Positions 34,186 to 42,353 of a stretch of 64,000 bases of DNA are shown piece after piece. The first letter of the stretch is position 1. Each line of letters starts with the position of its first letter. The notes under the pieces are model-generated. The model was given only the letters and a program-made list of their open reading frames with translations, searched no databases and was not told the origin of the DNA. The stretch comes from an uncultured Flavobacteriaceae bacterium (GTDB taxonomy: Bacteria; Bacteroidota; Bacteroidia; Flavobacteriales; Flavobacteriaceae), in contig CANMSH010000005.1 in the NCBI GenBank assembly GCA_947500525.1, positions 186,001-250,000 on the forward strand, given 5' to 3'. Position numbers and translations under genes: made by a program.

Positions 34186-35994
34186 TTATGTAGTTGAATT
34201 CGTTGATTTTGGAGAAAGTTGTTGCAAGACTATCGCTATTAAGATAACCAAAACACAACCAAATAGATTTAACCATAGATACGGCATCCAATCATACGCC
34301 CAACCAATAACAACAATTACCTGTGTAATTAATGCTGCAACAAAAACGGCATTTCCTTTCACAAACTTAAAGAAGAAAGCCAACAAGAATATACCCAATA
34401 CATTACCATAAAAAATAGATCCAATAATATTAACTAATTGAATTAAATTCTCTGCTAAATTGGCAAAACAGGCTATAATAATTGCTATAATTCCCCACAT
34501 TAAGGTAAAACCTTTGGTAGCCTTTACAAGGTGTTGTTCTCCTCTATCTTTCTTTAAATTCCTAGCATATAAATCTATAGAAGTAATGGTCGCTAGGGCG
34601 TTAATTTCTGAAGCGGTCGAAGACATGGCCGCCGACAATATTACAGCCAGTAAGAGTCCGATAAGACCCTTCGGTAAATGTTTTAAAACAAAAGTAATAA
34701 ACATATAGTCTCGGTCATTGGTTTCGGTATCTTTTGCCGAGTCTTTATACAAATCTTTTAATGCTTTCTCTTTTTCCTTAAATTCTTCACTATCGGAGTC
34801 AATGCTCGCCAATTCAGTACTTAATCTATCATACTTGTTAGCATAAGAACTATCAATTGCTCTTTTAATAAGATATTTAGATTTCAATTTATGTTCCCTC
34901 TCCGTACTATCTAATTGAATTAAATTCTTTCTAATCGTGGCATTTTCATTTTTAGAAAGTTGAATACTTAAGTCTTTTTTCTTTAAAAACAAGGTGTTTT
35001 GCTTTTTTTGAAGATCTTTATAGTCTTGAGAATACTCAGAAGCCAACACCTTTTCAGTAGAAGCATCGATAAAGTTTAAAGGAGCTTCGTTGAATTGATA
35101 AAATACAAAAACCATTACACCAACTAATAAAATAAAAAACTGCATTGGCACCTTTAAAAGTCCGTTAAAGATCAATCCCATTTGCATCTCCTTCATCGAT
35201 TTACCCGAAAGATAACGCTGTACTTGACTTTGATCTGTACCAAAATAAGAAAGCATTAAAAAAGTACCTCCAATAATTCCTGTCCAAACTGTATATCTAT
35301 TTTCTAGGTCAAATGAAAAGTCTAGCACTTCCATTCTTCCACTTGCCCCTGCTATATCTAGTGCATTTGTAAAGGAAATGTCTTCTGGAATCAAACGAAG
35401 TATAATAAATAAAGCAGCGAGCATACCAGCAAAAATGACAAACATTTGTTGCTTTTGCGTAATTGTTACGGCTTTTGTCCCTCCCGAAACAGTATAAATA
35501 ATGACAAGGATTCCAATAATAATATTCAAATAAATTATGGGCCAGCCCAGCACAATTGATAAAATAATCGCTGGTGCAAAAATGGTAATTCCAGCTGCTA
35601 ATCCTCGTTGTATTAAAAACAATATAGCCGTCAAACTTCTCGTTTTTAAATCAAATCTATTCTCTAAAAACTCATAGGCGGTGTAGACTTTTAATCGATG
35701 ATAAAGCGGTATAAAAACTACACAAATGATAACCATTGCAATGGGTAATCCAAAATAGAATTGAACAAACCCCATACCATCAGCATAAGCTTGTCCTGTT
35801 GTAGATAAGAATGTTATGGCACTGGCCTGTGTGGCCATTACGGAGAGGCCTATTGTCCACCATTTCGATTGATTCCCTCCTCGAATAAAATCTTGTGCAT
35901 TTTTCTGCCCTCTAGTCTTCCAAGAGCCATAGAGTACTATGAATAATAATGTTCCTATGAGAACTACCCAGTCTATCGGATTTAAATGCTGCAT
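34186..35994 (-). CDS. Sodium:solute symporter with charged insertion
   Basis: The protein has 602 residues with about 13 membrane helices typical of the SSS family, including SVMATQASAITFLSTTGQAYADG, GTKAVTITQKQQ and FGTDQSQVQRYL. Between two helices (about 312-427) lies an insertion of roughly 115 residues, rich in lysine and glutamate and predicted to form a coiled coil. SSS proteins import sugars, amino acids or vitamins with sodium. Its ATG overlaps the stop of the small membrane gene by one base. The substrate is likely a product of the PIG-L deacetylase encoded upstream. Confidence 0.88.
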   Translation of the reverse strand: MQHLNPIDWVVLIGTLLFIVLYGSWKTRGQKNAQDFIRGGNQSKWWTIGLSVMATQASAITFLSTTGQAYADGMGFVQFYFGLPIAMVIICVVFIPLYHRLKVYTAYEFLENRFDLKTRSLTAILFLIQRGLAAGITIFAPAIILSIVLGWPIIYLNIIIGILVIIYTVSGGTKAVTITQKQQMFVIFAGMLAALFIILRLIPEDISFTNALDIAGASGRMEVLDFSFDLENRYTVWTGIIGGTFLMLSYFGTDQSQVQRYLSGKSMKEMQMGLIFNGLLKVPMQFFILLVGVMVFVFYQFNEAPLNFIDASTEKVLASEYSQDYKDLQKKQNTLFLKKKDLSIQLSKNENATIRKNLIQLDSTEREHKLKSKYLIKRAIDSSYANKYDRLSTELASIDSDSEEFKEKEKALKDLYKDSAKDTETNDRDYMFITFVLKHLPKGLIGLLLAVILSAAMSSTASEINALATITSIDLYARNLKKDRGEQHLVKATKGFTLMWGIIAIIIACFANLAENLIQLVNIIGSIFYGNVLGIFLLAFFFKFVKGNAVFVAALITQVIVVIGWAYDWMPYLWLNLFGCVLVILIAIVLQQLSPKSTNSTT

Positions 35995-36101
35995 TATGAC
36001 GAAAAGATTTGCATTAGAAAATAAAAGAAAATGATATACACAATATTCATGATAAGCACGATGGTATATGATTTATCCCAAGTATATTTTTTCTCTTCCA
36101 T
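35994..36101 (-). CDS. Small membrane protein of 35 residues
   Basis: The frame starts at ATG 36101 (MEEKKYTWDKSYTIVLI) and encodes one membrane helix of about 20 residues flanked by charged ends. The longer frame back to 36185 lies inside the PIG-L gene and is rejected. The stop overlaps the symporter start (TAATG), and only 4 bases separate it from the PIG-L gene. This tight coupling argues that it is real and probably an accessory subunit of the symporter. Confidence 0.7.
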   Translation of the reverse strand: MEEKKYTWDKSYTIVLIMNIVYIIFFYFLMQIFSS

Positions 36102-36105
36102 ACTA

Positions 36106-38628
36106 TTATTTCTTAGGTGAATGTGACTTATTTTTAACTCCAACAGATAATAGATTAGCAAACAAACGGTAGGCACCTGGCACACCTGCTGGTAACTCTC
36201 TAAAAAAGCTCAATCCAGTGTAGATAAAAGTTCCTTTACCATGTTTGGCTATCAACAAACTTCCTTTTTTAACACTTTCGCCTTTATCATTCATTGCTAA
36301 TAATGGGGTAAATTCTTGAGACCATTCACTCGGAAAATATAACCCACGTTCTTGTACCCAACCTTCAAAATCCTTTTCTGTTATCTTATTCGGAAAGTTC
36401 ATAACCTCGTGGTTCTTATCTAAAATGGTCACTTTCGCGTTTTCATCAGTAACCCGATCTCTAGAGAGTTTTAAGGGGTATGGAGCAACTTGAGCAACTT
36501 TTTGTCTTCTACTTGTGTTGTATTGTACCAACAGAGTACCTCCGCTTTCGACATATTTATGTAACTCATCTTGGTAAAACTTCGCATTGTCATCAATGTT
36601 GTATGTTCTTAGCCCAAGAACGATAGCATCATATTTTTGCAAGTTAGACATCGAAATTTCATCTCCTTTTAACTCCGTTACCTGATACCCTATCTGACGT
36701 AAACTTTCTGGAATTTTGTCTCCTGCCCCTTGTATATATCCAATCTGTTCACCTCTCTTCTTAATATCCAATCTCACTACTTTCACCTCACTTGGCAACA
36801 ATACTGTTTGAGAGGGAATATGATCATAATTTATTTCAACAATTTCCTGATCATATGACCTATTTGTCATAACAAATTTTGGTTTCACCATATTGACAAC
36901 GGTATCATCATTCGTTGAGTTTATTAAAAACGTTACGGTTTTCTCTTCTCCTTTTTTCGAAAGATGTACATCTTGAATATGAGGTCTTGCGTTCCATCCT
37001 TCGGGTAAATCGAACGTCAAATAACCATCAACATCATCTTTATATGATTTCACAGTTACTTTTACTTCAATGGGTTCTTGGGGTTTCGAAATAACGATCT
37101 TAGCATCAGTGCGCACAGAAACTTCTGGTACTATTTCCAACGGTTTATACAACTCTCCTTTGTCTGGCTTAGAGTAGCGATGAACCACTGGCTTTGTAAT
37201 TGTAATGGGTATATTATTGACTTCTAAATTGAAATCAACTGTTATTCCTCTCGGTGTTTCTGGAATACCTATTAGTTCCTTCTTTGCGACTTTATACATC
37301 CCTAAAGTTCCTTTATGCTCTAGCCAGTATGGTGTTGTATATTGAAGCTCTCTTAATGGCAAAAACAATGAATCTTTCATCGTTATCTTTACATTATTTT
37401 CTAAAACGATACCTTTTGTTGTTTTCGTCTTTTTTGAAGATAGTTTTATAGATTTTAAAATAATGTTAGCTCTGCTCCTATTTAAGGCTTCTATCGATAC
37501 ATCTATTTTCTCATTTCCAGTGATCTTTGGATCTCCTGCTGAAGCTTCTAAATATAAACCGGCACAAGATTCAATAATTGCCAATAATTCTTTCGCTTTT
37601 ATTGCTTTCCAATGCTGATTTTCTAATTTCAGAATCAACTGATACGCTTCTGCGAGCTTCGGTATATGAACAGCGGGATTTGTAAAATTAAAATTGGCTT
37701 CAATTTCTTCTAAAATATCACCGATTGCCGCACCTCCTTTTAGACGTTTCCAAGAAGTATCTATTCCTGAGAAAATGTTTGCTTTATTCTTTGGTAATTC
37801 ACCTTTTAGCAATTCGACGTATTCCTTTTCAGTACCACGCTGAGTAAGTCGCCCAAAACCTTGACATAAATGTTGGCTACTCGCTATCGCAGCGACCTCA
37901 TTATTAGATAACCCTTTTAAGGGATAGTATACTCCAGTATCGAAGCTCAACAGGTTACTTTTATCTGATTTTTCAAATTGTTCTCTACTACCATAAAAAA
38001 ACCAATGTGTATTAAAAAAAAGTCGTGATGGTTGCCAAAGATCTGTGGACCCTTTGTGCGTTTTATAATTCGAATCATTGGCAAGATCAAAGGCCTCCAT
38101 ACTTAGCATAGCCGACGATGTATGATGACCATGTGTTCGCCCTGGAGTTCTATGATCAAATCGATTGATAATGACATCCGGTTTAAACTTTCTAATTCTT
38201 GACACAACATCCTTTAGTACTTCTTCTTTATTCCAAATAACTAAGGTTTCATCAGGATGCTTTGAATAACCAAAATCATTAGCTCGTGTAAAAAACTGCT
38301 CACCTCCATCAACACGCCGTGCGCCTAATAGCTCCTGCGTTCGTATGATACCCAGTGACTCTCGTATTTCAGGCCCAATTAGATTTTGACCACCATCACC
38401 TCTAGTCATTGAAAGATATGCTGTACGTGCTTTTACATGATTAGAAAAATATGAAATCAAGCGTGTATTCTCATCATCCGGATGCGCTGCTACATATAAT
38501 ACCGAACCTAAAAAGTTCAATTTTTGCACCGATTCATAAATCTCAGAAGTATTTTGTTTAACAGGCCGTTGTGCGAAACTAAAGGAAATAAAAAATGTGA
38601 AAATTAAAAAAGGAAAATTGGTTTTCAT
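36106..38628 (-). CDS. Secreted PIG-L (LmbE) family deacetylase, large form
   Basis: The protein has 840 residues from the ATG at 38628, which begins a good signal peptide (residues 1-19). The N-terminal PIG-L domain has the zinc motif AHPDDE (H49, D51, D52) and the later HGHH (H166-H169), so the metal site is complete. A middle region with NEW3-like beta domains and a C-terminal glutamine amidotransferase-like fold (about 690-830, with YDAIVLGLRTYN) follow. PIG-L enzymes remove acetyl groups from N-acetyl sugars. It shares an operon with a sodium symporter. The substrate is unknown. Confidence 0.85.
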   Translation of the reverse strand: MKTNFPFLIFTFFISFSFAQRPVKQNTSEIYESVQKLNFLGSVLYVAAHPDDENTRLISYFSNHVKARTAYLSMTRGDGGQNLIGPEIRESLGIIRTQELLGARRVDGGEQFFTRANDFGYSKHPDETLVIWNKEEVLKDVVSRIRKFKPDVIINRFDHRTPGRTHGHHTSSAMLSMEAFDLANDSNYKTHKGSTDLWQPSRLFFNTHWFFYGSREQFEKSDKSNLLSFDTGVYYPLKGLSNNEVAAIASSQHLCQGFGRLTQRGTEKEYVELLKGELPKNKANIFSGIDTSWKRLKGGAAIGDILEEIEANFNFTNPAVHIPKLAEAYQLILKLENQHWKAIKAKELLAIIESCAGLYLEASAGDPKITGNEKIDVSIEALNRSRANIILKSIKLSSKKTKTTKGIVLENNVKITMKDSLFLPLRELQYTTPYWLEHKGTLGMYKVAKKELIGIPETPRGITVDFNLEVNNIPITITKPVVHRYSKPDKGELYKPLEIVPEVSVRTDAKIVISKPQEPIEVKVTVKSYKDDVDGYLTFDLPEGWNARPHIQDVHLSKKGEEKTVTFLINSTNDDTVVNMVKPKFVMTNRSYDQEIVEINYDHIPSQTVLLPSEVKVVRLDIKKRGEQIGYIQGAGDKIPESLRQIGYQVTELKGDEISMSNLQKYDAIVLGLRTYNIDDNAKFYQDELHKYVESGGTLLVQYNTSRRQKVAQVAPYPLKLSRDRVTDENAKVTILDKNHEVMNFPNKITEKDFEGWVQERGLYFPSEWSQEFTPLLAMNDKGESVKKGSLLIAKHGKGTFIYTGLSFFRELPAGVPGAYRLFANLLSVGVKNKSHSPKK

Positions 38629-38745
38629 GCGATACATTGATGGTCGGTAGTCAACAAATCTAAACATAAAATTTAGCTTTCAATACTAATTATGAAAACC
38701 TTAACATTTGTTATTAAGTTCTTATAATTGTGCATTATTATTTTT

Positions 38746-38775
38746 TTGTAGCTTCGTTTAAATGAAATATATTTG
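38746..38775 (+). promoter_or_regulatory. Promoter of dnaN
   Basis: A TTG box (38746-38748) and TATATTTG (38768-38775, exact TAnnTTTG) are 19 bases apart, 25 bases before the dnaN start. Confidence 0.65.
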
Positions 38776-38800
38776 TACTTCTTTTTAAACTACTTTTTTA

Positions 38801-39919
38801 ATGAAATTTATTGTATCCAGTACGCAATTACTAAAACAACTTCAAGTTCTTGGAGGAGTCATAAATAGTAATAATACATTGCCTATTTTAGATAATTTTT
38901 TGTTTGATTTGACCACTAATCAACTAAAAATTTCAGCCTCTGATCTTGAAACCACCATGAGTACAACAATTGCTGTTGAAGCTGATGAAACTGGTTCAAT
39001 TGCAGTACCGGCAAGACTTTTATTAGATATTTTAAAAACATTTCCAGAACAACCGTTAACCTTTGTTGTTGAACAAAATAATACGATTGAGATAAGTTCT
39101 GATAGTGGAAAATACGCACTCGCTTATGCAGACGGTTCAGAATTTCCGAAAGCGGTTGAATTAGAATCTCCAAGCTCGACAACCATTGCTGGAGATATTT
39201 TGGCAACTGCCATTACCAAAACAATTTTTGCTTCAGGAAATGATGACTTAAGACCCGTTATGAGTGGGGTTTTCTTTCAATTCTCTACTGAGAATTTGAC
39301 TTTTGTCGCTACTGATGCTCATAAACTCGTAAAATATGTTCGAACCGATGTTTCCGCAAATGAAGTTGCTGAATTTATCATGCCGAAGAAACCGCTTACA
39401 TTGCTTAAAAGCATTTTAGCTTCTTCCAATGAAGATGTGACTATTGAATATAATGAATCGAATGCGAAATTTACTTTTGATAATAGTGTTCTCATTTGTA
39501 GACTTATTGATGGTAAATATCCAAATTATGATGCTGTAATTCCGAAAGAGAATCCAAACAAACTAACCTTAGATAGAGGTTCGTTTTTAAATGCCGTTAG
39601 GAGAGTATCAATATTTTCTAGTAAAACTACACATCAAATTCGACTGAAAATGGCAGGGACAGAACTCAATATTTCGGCTGAAGACCTCGATTTTTCAAAT
39701 AAGGCTGATGAACGTTTACAATGTAGTTATGACGGTGATGATATGCAAATAGGATTTAACTCACGTTTTTTGCTTGAAATGTTGAGCAATTTAGGGTCTA
39801 GTGAAATACTACTTGAGATGTCACTACCGAATCGAGCAGGTATTCTTACTCCAATTGATGGATTGGAAGAAGGAGAACATGTAACGATGCTTGTAATGCC
39901 TGTTATGTTAAACTCTTAA
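38801..39919 (+). CDS. dnaN: DNA polymerase III sliding clamp, beta subunit
   Basis: The protein has 372 residues in three clamp domains of about 120 residues. It opens with MKFIVSSTQLLKQLQVLGG and ends with the MLVMPVML strand that is conserved at the C-terminus. The clamp encircles DNA and tethers polymerase III. No dnaA lies next to it, so this is not the classical dnaA-dnaN origin arrangement, as is common in Bacteroidota. It has its own strong promoter. Confidence 0.96.
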   Translation: MKFIVSSTQLLKQLQVLGGVINSNNTLPILDNFLFDLTTNQLKISASDLETTMSTTIAVEADETGSIAVPARLLLDILKTFPEQPLTFVVEQNNTIEISSDSGKYALAYADGSEFPKAVELESPSSTTIAGDILATAITKTIFASGNDDLRPVMSGVFFQFSTENLTFVATDAHKLVKYVRTDVSANEVAEFIMPKKPLTLLKSILASSNEDVTIEYNESNAKFTFDNSVLICRLIDGKYPNYDAVIPKENPNKLTLDRGSFLNAVRRVSIFSSKTTHQIRLKMAGTELNISAEDLDFSNKADERLQCSYDGDDMQIGFNSRFLLEMLSNLGSSEILLEMSLPNRAGILTPIDGLEEGEHVTMLVMPVMLNS

Positions 39920-40032
39920 AGCCGGGTTATTTAAATTAACCTTCCTTCGAGTTCAATCTATCTTATTCTTCTAAGATTCATATCTGTATATGCCTAGAAC
40001 AATAAAATATGAGCAACTCACGTTTTTTTAAA

Positions 40033-40040
40033 TATATTTG
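40033..40040 (+). promoter_or_regulatory. -7 promoter element of the tandem secreted paralogues
   Basis: TATATTTG matches TAnnTTTG exactly, 162 bases before the ATG at 40203. This leaves a long leader that contains the dyad at 40147-40173. Confidence 0.4.
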
Positions 40041-40146
40041 CAAAAAATTTCTGTTCATAAGTCAAATTATTGTTAATAACTTTTAATTAAAAAAAAAAGA
40101 CTTCTTAGGGTAGGAATTTAATTATGTTAGTTGTTATATGTGTAAG

Positions 40147-40173
40147 CGCATCATATCAATTTGATACTATGCG
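40147..40173. promoter_or_regulatory. 27-base dyad in the leader of the secreted paralogues
   Basis: CGCAT-CA-TATCAA and TTGATA-CT-ATGCG face each other around a single T at 40160. Eleven of the 13 positions in each arm pair. It could be an operator or an RNA hairpin about 30 bases before the start codon. Confidence 0.45.
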
Positions 40174-40202
40174 TGAAAACAATGTTGAATAAAAAGATCT
40201 AC

Positions 40203-40895
40203 ATGATAAAGAAATTCCTCCCCTACTTCATTTTATGTATGTCTGCGACTATGTTCGCTCAGACTGACTATTCTAAGATAACATTTAGCAGCAAAATATA
40301 TAAGTACAAAGAGAGTAAGCCCAAAACCAAAGATTTAGGTATTAACAAAAAACTAATTGCTGATATTATTGAATTGTTGGCAGATACTCTTTATTCTGAA
40401 AAAGATAAAACAGAAATAATTAATAAAACTTGGTTAGCATATACAGATCCAAAAACTTTTGATTTCGTTTATAAAGATTTTGCTATTAAAACGAATAAAA
40501 GTTGGGGGCAAGTAAATGCAAATGGTGAAATGATATTAGAACCAAACCCCTATTTAACTGAGTGGACAATAAACGATAGTGAATTTCCGTACTACCAAAT
40601 TGCCTTAAATAAAATCTTAGATTATTATAACCTCATATCATATGCGGATGATGTTTCTGCGGTAAAGCCATCTTTTAAAGAATTATTAATTACGCAAAAA
40701 ATAGAATTTAAAGAACCTCATGAAGATGATTGGGCTTATTCTTATTTAAAGAAAACAAATGAAGAACTGGCAAAACGAGGGTTGGTGGCTCTAGTAACTA
40801 AAGGTTACTATGACATTATTGTCTGTAAAATAAAAAATAAAGACAAGTTAACAGGCCTATTCAAAAAGATAAAATGGGACCTAGTAACTCCTTGA
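40203..40895 (+). CDS. Secreted protein, tandem paralogue A
   Basis: The protein has 230 residues from the ATG at 40203, chosen because it begins a clear signal peptide (IKKFLPYFILCMSATMFAQ, cleaved after A-Q). An upstream frame to 40161 would add 14 unlikely residues. It aligns along its length with the next gene product: both have the pattern FDFVxKDxAI near the middle, ILEPNPYLxxW or VLEPNPYLxxW, and a C-terminal xWxxVxP. The family is not recognised. It is probably periplasmic. Confidence 0.75.
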   Translation: MIKKFLPYFILCMSATMFAQTDYSKITFSSKIYKYKESKPKTKDLGINKKLIADIIELLADTLYSEKDKTEIINKTWLAYTDPKTFDFVYKDFAIKTNKSWGQVNANGEMILEPNPYLTEWTINDSEFPYYQIALNKILDYYNLISYADDVSAVKPSFKELLITQKIEFKEPHEDDWAYSYLKKTNEELAKRGLVALVTKGYYDIIVCKIKNKDKLTGLFKKIKWDLVTP

Positions 40896-40922
40896 CCAAT
40901 AATAACATAAGATTGACATCTT

Positions 40923-40950
40923 AAAAACCGTTTCGAATGGAACGGTTTTT
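40923..40950 (+). terminator. Intrinsic terminator between the paralogues
   Basis: AAAAACCGTT (40923-40932) pairs with AACGGTTTTT (40941-40950) around an 8-base loop, which adds a further short stem, and ends in a T run. It separates the two paralogous genes, so they may be expressed separately. Confidence 0.75.
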
Positions 40951-40982
40951 GAACATCTAAATTGAATTAAGAAAATAAGGAC

Positions 40983-41690
40983 ATGAAGAAGATATACTTC
41001 TTTTTATTTATACTATTAAACTTTGTTGCGAACTTAAGTGCACAACAGGAACAAACACCTGATTATACCACCATAAAATTCAGGAGTTATGTAAAAGAGT
41101 ATAAAAAGAAAAAACCTTCATTTGAAGGTTTGAAAATTGATAAGGAAATGGTTTCTGATATCGTTCGATTATTAGGGAAAACATTTTACACTATCGAAGA
41201 AAGAGAAGAGATTACTGAAAAAATTTGGCTCGCTTTTACGAATCCTAAGAAATTTGATTTTGTCCATAAAGATTATGCAATAAGATCATTACCTAATTGG
41301 AGTAAGCCCAACTTTCAGGGCAAAATAGTTCTAGAACCTAATCCATATTTAAAGGATTGGACAAAAGCCGATACTTCTTTAGATTATTTTAAAATTGCCA
41401 TGCATAGAATTCTAACGTATGAAGGTCTAATGGGTTATGGTGAAGATGCTCAAAATACGCGGAAATCTGCAAAAAAACTAAAATACGCCAAGCGATTTCA
41501 ATTTAGACCTGTTTACACGAAAGACTGGACAAATTCTTATTTGCAATCTTTAGTACCTCAAGCTGCTGCAAAAGGAAACATACTAATGGTAACAGATGGT
41601 AACTATCAATTTATGATTGTTGATGCTAAAAAACAGCAAGAATTATTAGAACTATTGAAAAGAATGCAATGGCGTTTTGTAATCCCTTAA
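40983..41690 (+). CDS. Secreted protein, tandem paralogue B
   Basis: The protein has 235 residues with a signal peptide at 1-20 (cleavage after LSA). It shares with paralogue A the KFDFVHKDYAI stretch, VLEPNPYLKDW and a QWRFVIP end, against DLVTP in A, so the pair arose by duplication. It is more basic than A. No enzyme motif is visible. It has its own terminators before and after, so it can be its own unit. Confidence 0.78.
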   Translation: MKKIYFFLFILLNFVANLSAQQEQTPDYTTIKFRSYVKEYKKKKPSFEGLKIDKEMVSDIVRLLGKTFYTIEEREEITEKIWLAFTNPKKFDFVHKDYAIRSLPNWSKPNFQGKIVLEPNPYLKDWTKADTSLDYFKIAMHRILTYEGLMGYGEDAQNTRKSAKKLKYAKRFQFRPVYTKDWTNSYLQSLVPQAAAKGNILMVTDGNYQFMIVDAKKQQELLELLKRMQWRFVIP

Positions 41691-41709
41691 ATGTTCATCT
41701 TAAGTTTTA

Positions 41710-41750
41710 AAAAAAACAACTTTTCATATTTTGAAAAGTTGTTTTTTTTA
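41710..41750 (+). terminator. Strong intrinsic terminator after paralogue B
   Basis: A perfect stem of 16 or more bases, ACAACTTTTCA with TGAAAAGTTGT extended by A/T pairs, encloses a 5-base loop at 41727-41731. A long T run follows. Confidence 0.85.
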
Positions 41751-41766
41751 TGCCTATTTTCACATA

Positions 41767-42351
41767 ATGAATTTCTTAGCACATATCTATCTATCTAACG
41801 AAAATGAGCAGATAAAAATTGGTAACTTCATTGCTGACTCTATTAAAGGAAATAAGTACACACATTTACCAGAAGAAGTTCAAAAAGGGATCAAATTACA
41901 CAGAGAAATAGATCAATTCACAGATACCCATAAAACGGTACGAAAAAGTAAGAGAAGACTTCATGAACGGTATAACCATTATGATGGTGTAATCATAGAT
42001 ATATTATACGATCATTATCTAGCAAAAAATTGGCAATTTTATAGCGATATTCCGCTCAAAATATATACCCAAAACTTCTATCTACTTTTGAAACGTAATT
42101 ATGACATACTGCCTGACAACATTAAAAAGCTAATGCCCTATATGATTCAAGATGACTGGCTCTACAACTATAGTAATTTAACAGGTATTGAAAAAGTACT
42201 TCAGGGTATGAATAGAAGAACCAAAAATAAATCTCAAATGCATTTGGCAATTGAAGATCTAAAAACGCACTATGACGCTCTAGAAAAAGATTTTGAGAAC
42301 TTTTTTCAGGACTTAATAACTTTTACAAATACTAAATTAAAAGAATTATAA
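41767..42351 (+). CDS. Acyl carrier protein phosphodiesterase-like (AcpH, DUF479)
   Basis: The protein has 194 residues from the ATG at 41767. The longer frame to 41731 begins inside the terminator stem and is rejected. It opens with MNFLAHIYLS and has GNFIADSIKG and a KLHREIDQFTDTH motif, the metal-binding pattern of the HD-type AcpH family, which removes the phosphopantetheine arm from acyl carrier protein. The name is from family likeness; the exact substrate here is not shown. Only two bases separate its stop from ggt. Confidence 0.82.
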   Translation: MNFLAHIYLSNENEQIKIGNFIADSIKGNKYTHLPEEVQKGIKLHREIDQFTDTHKTVRKSKRRLHERYNHYDGVIIDILYDHYLAKNWQFYSDIPLKIYTQNFYLLLKRNYDILPDNIKKLMPYMIQDDWLYNYSNLTGIEKVLQGMNRRTKNKSQMHLAIEDLKTHYDALEKDFENFFQDLITFTNTKLKEL

Positions 42352-42353
42352 AT

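Larger units (their letters stand above)
39920..40202. other. Longest gene-free stretch, with promoter-like element and dyad
   Basis: Between dnaN and the first secreted paralogue there is no credible gene. It holds an exact -7 element TATATTTG at 40033-40040 and a 27-base imperfect dyad centred on 40160. No terminator is clear after dnaN. Confidence 0.5.

Noticed and set aside
36106..38628. PIG-L protein as the bacillithiol enzyme BshB
   Set aside because: BshB proteins have about 230 residues and are cytoplasmic; this protein has a signal peptide and 840 residues.
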